A stretch of DNA of 64,000 nucleotides, taken from assembly GCA_965198565.1 (NCBI GenBank), contig OZ240665.1, positions 1,178,001 through 1,242,000 of the forward strand, written 5' to 3'. The notes beneath the pieces were generated by a model, which searched no databases, was not told the origin of the DNA, and saw only the letters and a program-made list of their open reading frames with translations. Each line of letters opens with the position of its first letter. Position 1 is the first letter of the stretch. The position numbers and the translations under genes are program-made. Source of the stretch: LMUY01 sp965198565. GTDB lineage: Bacteria > Pseudomonadota > Alphaproteobacteria > Acetobacterales > Acetobacteraceae. Shown here piece after piece: positions 60,914-64,000 of this stretch.

Positions 60914-62491
60914 ATGCAGCACGGTCAACGTTTCGACATGATCATTGTGGGAGCCGGTGGGGCCGGCGCAGTTTTGGCGGCTCGTCTCAGTGAGGACGGC
61001 CGCCGCAATATCCTGCTGCTCGACGCGGGTCCGGACTATCGCAGCGCCGAACAACCGGACGCAATGGCGAGTCCGAACCCGTTCAACCTGCTGCTATCGC
61101 CTACGTTTCAGCAGCGCTTTATGTTCGACGACCTTATGGCCCGCCGCACGCACCGCCAGGAGCCGCGTCTGTATTGGCGTGGCAAAGGTATGGGAGGCAG
61201 CACGGCAGTCAACGGCCAACTCGCAATTCGCGGCGTGCTGGAGTCGTTCGACGAGTGGGCGGCGTATGGCGCGACCGGTTGGTCGAGCAAGGACGTGCTG
61301 CCGTATTTTATAGCGCTAGAGGACGACCTTACGCTCGGCAACCGGCCCGGTCATGGCTCCGGCGGCCCGATCCCGATCCACCGGGAGCCGCTACACGCCT
61401 GGGGCCCCGTCGATCTTGCGCTGCGCGAGGTTGCTCTAGCCGAGGGGTTTGCATGGCAAGACGACCTCAACGCCGCTGATGCTACGGGCGTATGCACTTT
61501 TGCCAGGAACAGCCGGGCTGGCCGGCGCGTATCGAACAACGACGCCTACTTGGAGGGGGCTCGCGGTAGGCCCAACCTTACAATTGTCGGCGATACCGTC
61601 GTGGACCATTTGTTGTTTGATGGCGCGCGTTGCACCGGCGTCACCGTTGCGGCTCCAGGCGGCTCATTGGACATCGCGGCCGGCGAAGTCATCCTGTCGG
61701 CCGGCGCAATCCATTCACCGGCGATTCTGCAGCGCTCAGGCATTGGCCCGGCGACCTGGCTAGCGGAACTTGGCATTCCGGTGCGTGCTGACTTGCCAGT
61801 CGGGGAGGGATTCTTTGACCATCCGTTCGTTCGCCTCGAACTCAAGCTGAGGCCCGAATTGTGCGCGCGCGATCCCGATGCGCGGCATATCAATTGCTGC
61901 GTCAAGTATAGTTCTGGGTTCCCGGGCGCCGCGTTCAACGACATGTTCATCGTCTCGGTTAATCATGGTGGCTTGGGCGTCGTGCAAGATATGGCGCAGT
62001 TCGGCGAGGCCGGCCTGCACGTCATGCTCTATGAAACCCGCAGCCGCGGTACGGTACGCATCACGTCGCACGATCCATCCCTCCATCCTTCGGTGGATGA
62101 AAACATGCTAGGGGATGCCTTCGATCTTGCACGCATGCGGGAAGGGGCGCGCAAGATTGCGCGGTTTGGTCAGCAGGCAGCATTCCAGGCCATTTGCAGC
62201 GACATTCAGGTCGGCAACACGGGGCGGCCGTTAGCCGCTTTGGTGGCCGCGTCCGACGGTGACCTCGACGCATGGCTTCTCGCCGACTGCAACGACAGTC
62301 AGCACGGCGCGGGCGGCTGCTGCCTTGGCCCTGCCGGAACGACCTTCGGCGTCGTCGACCCCGACTGCCGCGTGTATGGTTTCGCTGGTCTGCGCGTGGT
62401 GGATGCTTCGATTATGCCGCGCGATTGCAGAGCCAACACGGCGCTGACAACCATAATGATTGGCGAAAAGATGGCGGCGCGCTTGCGCTGA
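60914..62491 (+). CDS. GMC-family FAD oxidoreductase
   Basis: A 525-residue flavoprotein. The FAD-binding motif is GAGGAGAVLAARLSEDG; GMC signature 1 is WRGKGMGGSTAVNGQLAIRG; signature 2 includes AGAIHSPAILQRSGIG. The catalytic His lies in SQHGAGGCCLGP and the C-terminal NT pair in DCRANTALTTIMIGEKMA, with VVDPDCRVYGFAGLRVVDAS before it. Such enzymes oxidise alcohols or sugars (choline, glucose, polyols). AGGGGAG precedes the ATG. Confidence 0.92.
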   Translation: MQHGQRFDMIIVGAGGAGAVLAARLSEDGRRNILLLDAGPDYRSAEQPDAMASPNPFNLLLSPTFQQRFMFDDLMARRTHRQEPRLYWRGKGMGGSTAVNGQLAIRGVLESFDEWAAYGATGWSSKDVLPYFIALEDDLTLGNRPGHGSGGPIPIHREPLHAWGPVDLALREVALAEGFAWQDDLNAADATGVCTFARNSRAGRRVSNNDAYLEGARGRPNLTIVGDTVVDHLLFDGARCTGVTVAAPGGSLDIAAGEVILSAGAIHSPAILQRSGIGPATWLAELGIPVRADLPVGEGFFDHPFVRLELKLRPELCARDPDARHINCCVKYSSGFPGAAFNDMFIVSVNHGGLGVVQDMAQFGEAGLHVMLYETRSRGTVRITSHDPSLHPSVDENMLGDAFDLARMREGARKIARFGQQAAFQAICSDIQVGNTGRPLAALVAASDGDLDAWLLADCNDSQHGAGGCCLGPAGTTFGVVDPDCRVYGFAGLRVVDASIMPRDCRANTALTTIMIGEKMAARLR

Positions 62492-62562
62492 ACCTGCCCA
62501 GACCGAATCAAACCATTTGGCTAGACGATACCATCCGCGGGCTTGATGCCGAGCAAGTCCGC

Positions 62563-62757
62563 TCACCCTAGGAGTTGAAGATAGTCCGTGGCGTAGAGGA
62601 AAGGCTGTACTGTCCATCTGTTCCACCGCATCTGCTGCTTCTTGATCATCCGACGCGACACGGTTTCTTTGACGGCGCTCTCGACGAATGCGGTTGAAAT
62701 GGGCTTACCGCTCCGCCGGCGAGTGCTGTAGTTCACCAGCGTCACTTGATTTGGCTT
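62563..62757 (-). pseudogene. Transposase C-terminal scrap (ISKra4-like)
   Basis: The minus strand reads NQVTLVNYSTRRRSGKPIST, AFVESAVKETVSRRMIKKQQ, MRWNRWTVQPFLYATDYLQL. The block GKPISTxxVESAVxxxxxxRMxKKQQMRW is found near the C-terminus of ISKra4-type transposases. Everything upstream is missing; it abuts the FAD-protein fragment at about 62758. Confidence 0.55.
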
Positions 62758-62851
62758 CGAGATGCTGCGCGGCGCTGGTGCCGTTGATGCCGGCCCCGAC
62801 TACGAGCACATCGAATGTCGGACTGTCGAGTTGTTGCAGCAAAGGGCACAT
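62758..62851 (-). pseudogene. FAD-dependent oxidoreductase, first 30 residues only
   Basis: From an ATG at 62851 the minus strand reads MCPLLQQLDSPTFDVLVVGA, GINGTSAAQHLE, a clean N-terminal dinucleotide-binding motif (GxGxxG). Similarity then stops where the transposase scrap begins. The lost gene was divergent from the OYE gene at 63030, so the pathway once had another flavoprotein here. Confidence 0.6.
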
Positions 62852-63029
62852 GCGGCGTTCTTTCGTAATCTGTTAGAGTGCGGCGAAACACGTTTGCAAG
62901 CGTATTCAATCTGTGTAGGCTATCTCGGCGGACCTCTGCAGGGGGTTCACGTAACCGCATCCGGACACTTTGTCGCCTGCGCCCGCCATTCAGCCAGCCT
63001 GTCGAGCCGATCTGGCCCTGGAGGATCCA

Positions 63030-64000
63030 ATGAGCGAGTTCCCGACCGTCTTCAGCCCGCTGCGGATCGGCGCCCACACGGTCCGTAACAGGATTGTATG
63101 CAGCGCCCATGGCGAGCAATGGTCGCGCGAGGGATTGCTCAACGAACGCATGATTACCTATTACGAACGGCGCGCAGCAGGTGGCGCCGGTATGCTGATA
63201 TGTTTTGGCTCCGCATCGGTTTACAAAGGAGCCGCCGGAGCCGGCCTGCCGGCGCTCTGGGATGAACGAAATGCGCCGTTTCTGACAGACATGGCGGCCC
63301 GCGTGCACGCGCGAGGCGCAGTCCTGCTTGCCCAGGCGACCCATCGCGGCACGCGGGAGTCGCCGGCCGGGGCCGACAATCCTTTGCAGGCGCCTTCACC
63401 CCTGCCCGCCTCGGTCAAGCAGGGCTATTTGGGCGCGCCGCACGTACTGACGATCGGCGAAATCGCCGAGATCGTCGAGTCGTATGCGGCGGTGGCCGAG
63501 CGCCTGCATCGCTGCGGCTGGGACGGCATCGAGCTGACGACATTAGGTTCGCACCTGATGGAGCAGTTCTGGAGTCCGACGATGAACACGCGGACGGATC
63601 GCTATGGCGGCAGCTTCGAAAACCGCATGCGGTTCTCGCTCGAGATCATCGACCGCATTACGCAAACGGTGCCACGCTCGTTCCTGGTTTGCTTCCGCAT
63701 CTCAGGCGACCCGGTCACCGACCTGCTCGGCTTGACTTCGGTTGACATGGGCACGATCGCCGATGTGCTGGCATCGCGTGGCCGAATTGATTTCTTCAAC
63801 GTCAGCGGCGGCAGCGGCGTGAACATGGAGACACATGCCGCCGTGGTGCCGAACGACACCTATGCGACCGGCACTTATATCCATCTCGCCCGGGCGATGA
63901 AACAGCGGCTGGCTTTGCCGGTCCTGGTCGCTGGCCGCATTCTTACGCCGGCCGACGCCGAAGCAGCGCTTGCCGGTGGCAACTGCGATCTGGTCGCAAT
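63030..64000 (+). CDS. Old Yellow Enzyme-family NADH:flavin oxidoreductase (partial, runs off the window)
   Basis: At least 323 residues from an ATG with GGAGGATCC upstream. It opens with TVFSPLRIGAHTVRNRIVCS, then YYERRAAGGAGMLICFG, and carries QFWSPTMNTRTDRYGGSFEN followed by RMRF, the family hallmark in the FMN barrel. GRILTPADAEAALAGGNCDL near the edge contains the phosphate-binding region of the 2,4-dienoyl-CoA reductase-like group, so an Fe-S and FAD domain may follow outside the window. The usual active-site EIHxAHG is replaced by ELTTLGSH. Confidence 0.88.
   Translation, partial: MSEFPTVFSPLRIGAHTVRNRIVCSAHGEQWSREGLLNERMITYYERRAAGGAGMLICFGSASVYKGAAGAGLPALWDERNAPFLTDMAARVHARGAVLLAQATHRGTRESPAGADNPLQAPSPLPASVKQGYLGAPHVLTIGEIAEIVESYAAVAERLHRCGWDGIELTTLGSHLMEQFWSPTMNTRTDRYGGSFENRMRFSLEIIDRITQTVPRSFLVCFRISGDPVTDLLGLTSVDMGTIADVLASRGRIDFFNVSGGSGVNMETHAAVVPNDTYATGTYIHLARAMKQRLALPVLVAGRILTPADAEAALAGGNCDLVA

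Overview
The window is GC-rich DNA from an alphaproteobacterium, most likely a member of the Acetobacteraceae/Rhodospirillales. This is inferred from the thioredoxin-TPR / LON-domain / Trm112 / DUF971 gene string, a RibA with a decayed RibB-like N-terminus, an OprB-type sugar porin, and many sugar ABC and TRAP importers paired with short-chain dehydrogenases (SDRs). No 16S rRNA or other decisive taxonomic marker is present.

Layout. 1-0.45 kb: the tail of an IS1182-type transposase. 0.45-7.5 kb, minus strand: a DNA-repair and phosphoesterase string (Lhr-like helicase, PdeM nuclease, CPD photolyase, PPP phosphatase, calcineurin-like phosphoesterase), with three copies of a palindromic extragenic repeat. 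7.5-14.5 kb: a monooxygenase-fold protein, a LysR regulator, and an SDR plus sugar ABC importer (ATPase, permease, Tat-type binding protein) divergent from an OprB porin. 14.6-20.8 kb: a second sugar ABC importer in a tightly overlapping operon with an MFS protein and a lipoprotein, then another MFS transporter. 21-26 kb: housekeeping genes (OmpR-type regulator, RibA, L,D-transpeptidase, DUF971, Trm112, LON-domain protein, thioredoxin-TPR protein) and a tRNA-Gly(GCC).

26.1-31.0 kb is a transposon graveyard that starts just after the tRNA. It holds IS66-like and IS5 fragments, an IS630 needing a frameshift at a run of seven A, and the C-terminal half of an AAA+ ATPase cut by an IS4-like remnant. 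IS66 sits in that remnant, and a 378-bp miniature Tn3-type element with 38-bp ends lies against the broken IS66 tnpC. 31.2-38.3 kb: the alpha-2-macroglobulin/PBP1C pair. 38.5-39.7 kb: a second graveyard (IS3, a scpA scrap, IS21 istB, IS630).

39.9-48.95 kb: a catabolic cluster with a TRAP importer (DctP plus fused DctQM), three SDRs, a thiolase, an acyl-CoA ligase and a MarR regulator, consistent with uptake, CoA activation and thiolytic cleavage of an unidentified carboxylate. 48.9-52.7 kb: a third decayed stretch (unknown two-domain pseudogene, IS21 istA, integrase scrap, tniB, an orphan signal peptide). 52.7-64 kb: an IclR-regulated cluster with an ABC importer whose permease and double ATPase are fused into one 828-residue protein, a second permease, an ArgE/DapE-type deacylase, a metallo-beta-lactamase-fold hydrolase, an SDR, a GMC flavoprotein and, past a small remnant, an Old Yellow Enzyme-type oxidoreductase running off the end. 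I read this as a complete but unassigned uptake-and-oxidation pathway and the best candidate for new biology here. I found no CRISPR array, rRNA, or intact anti-phage system.
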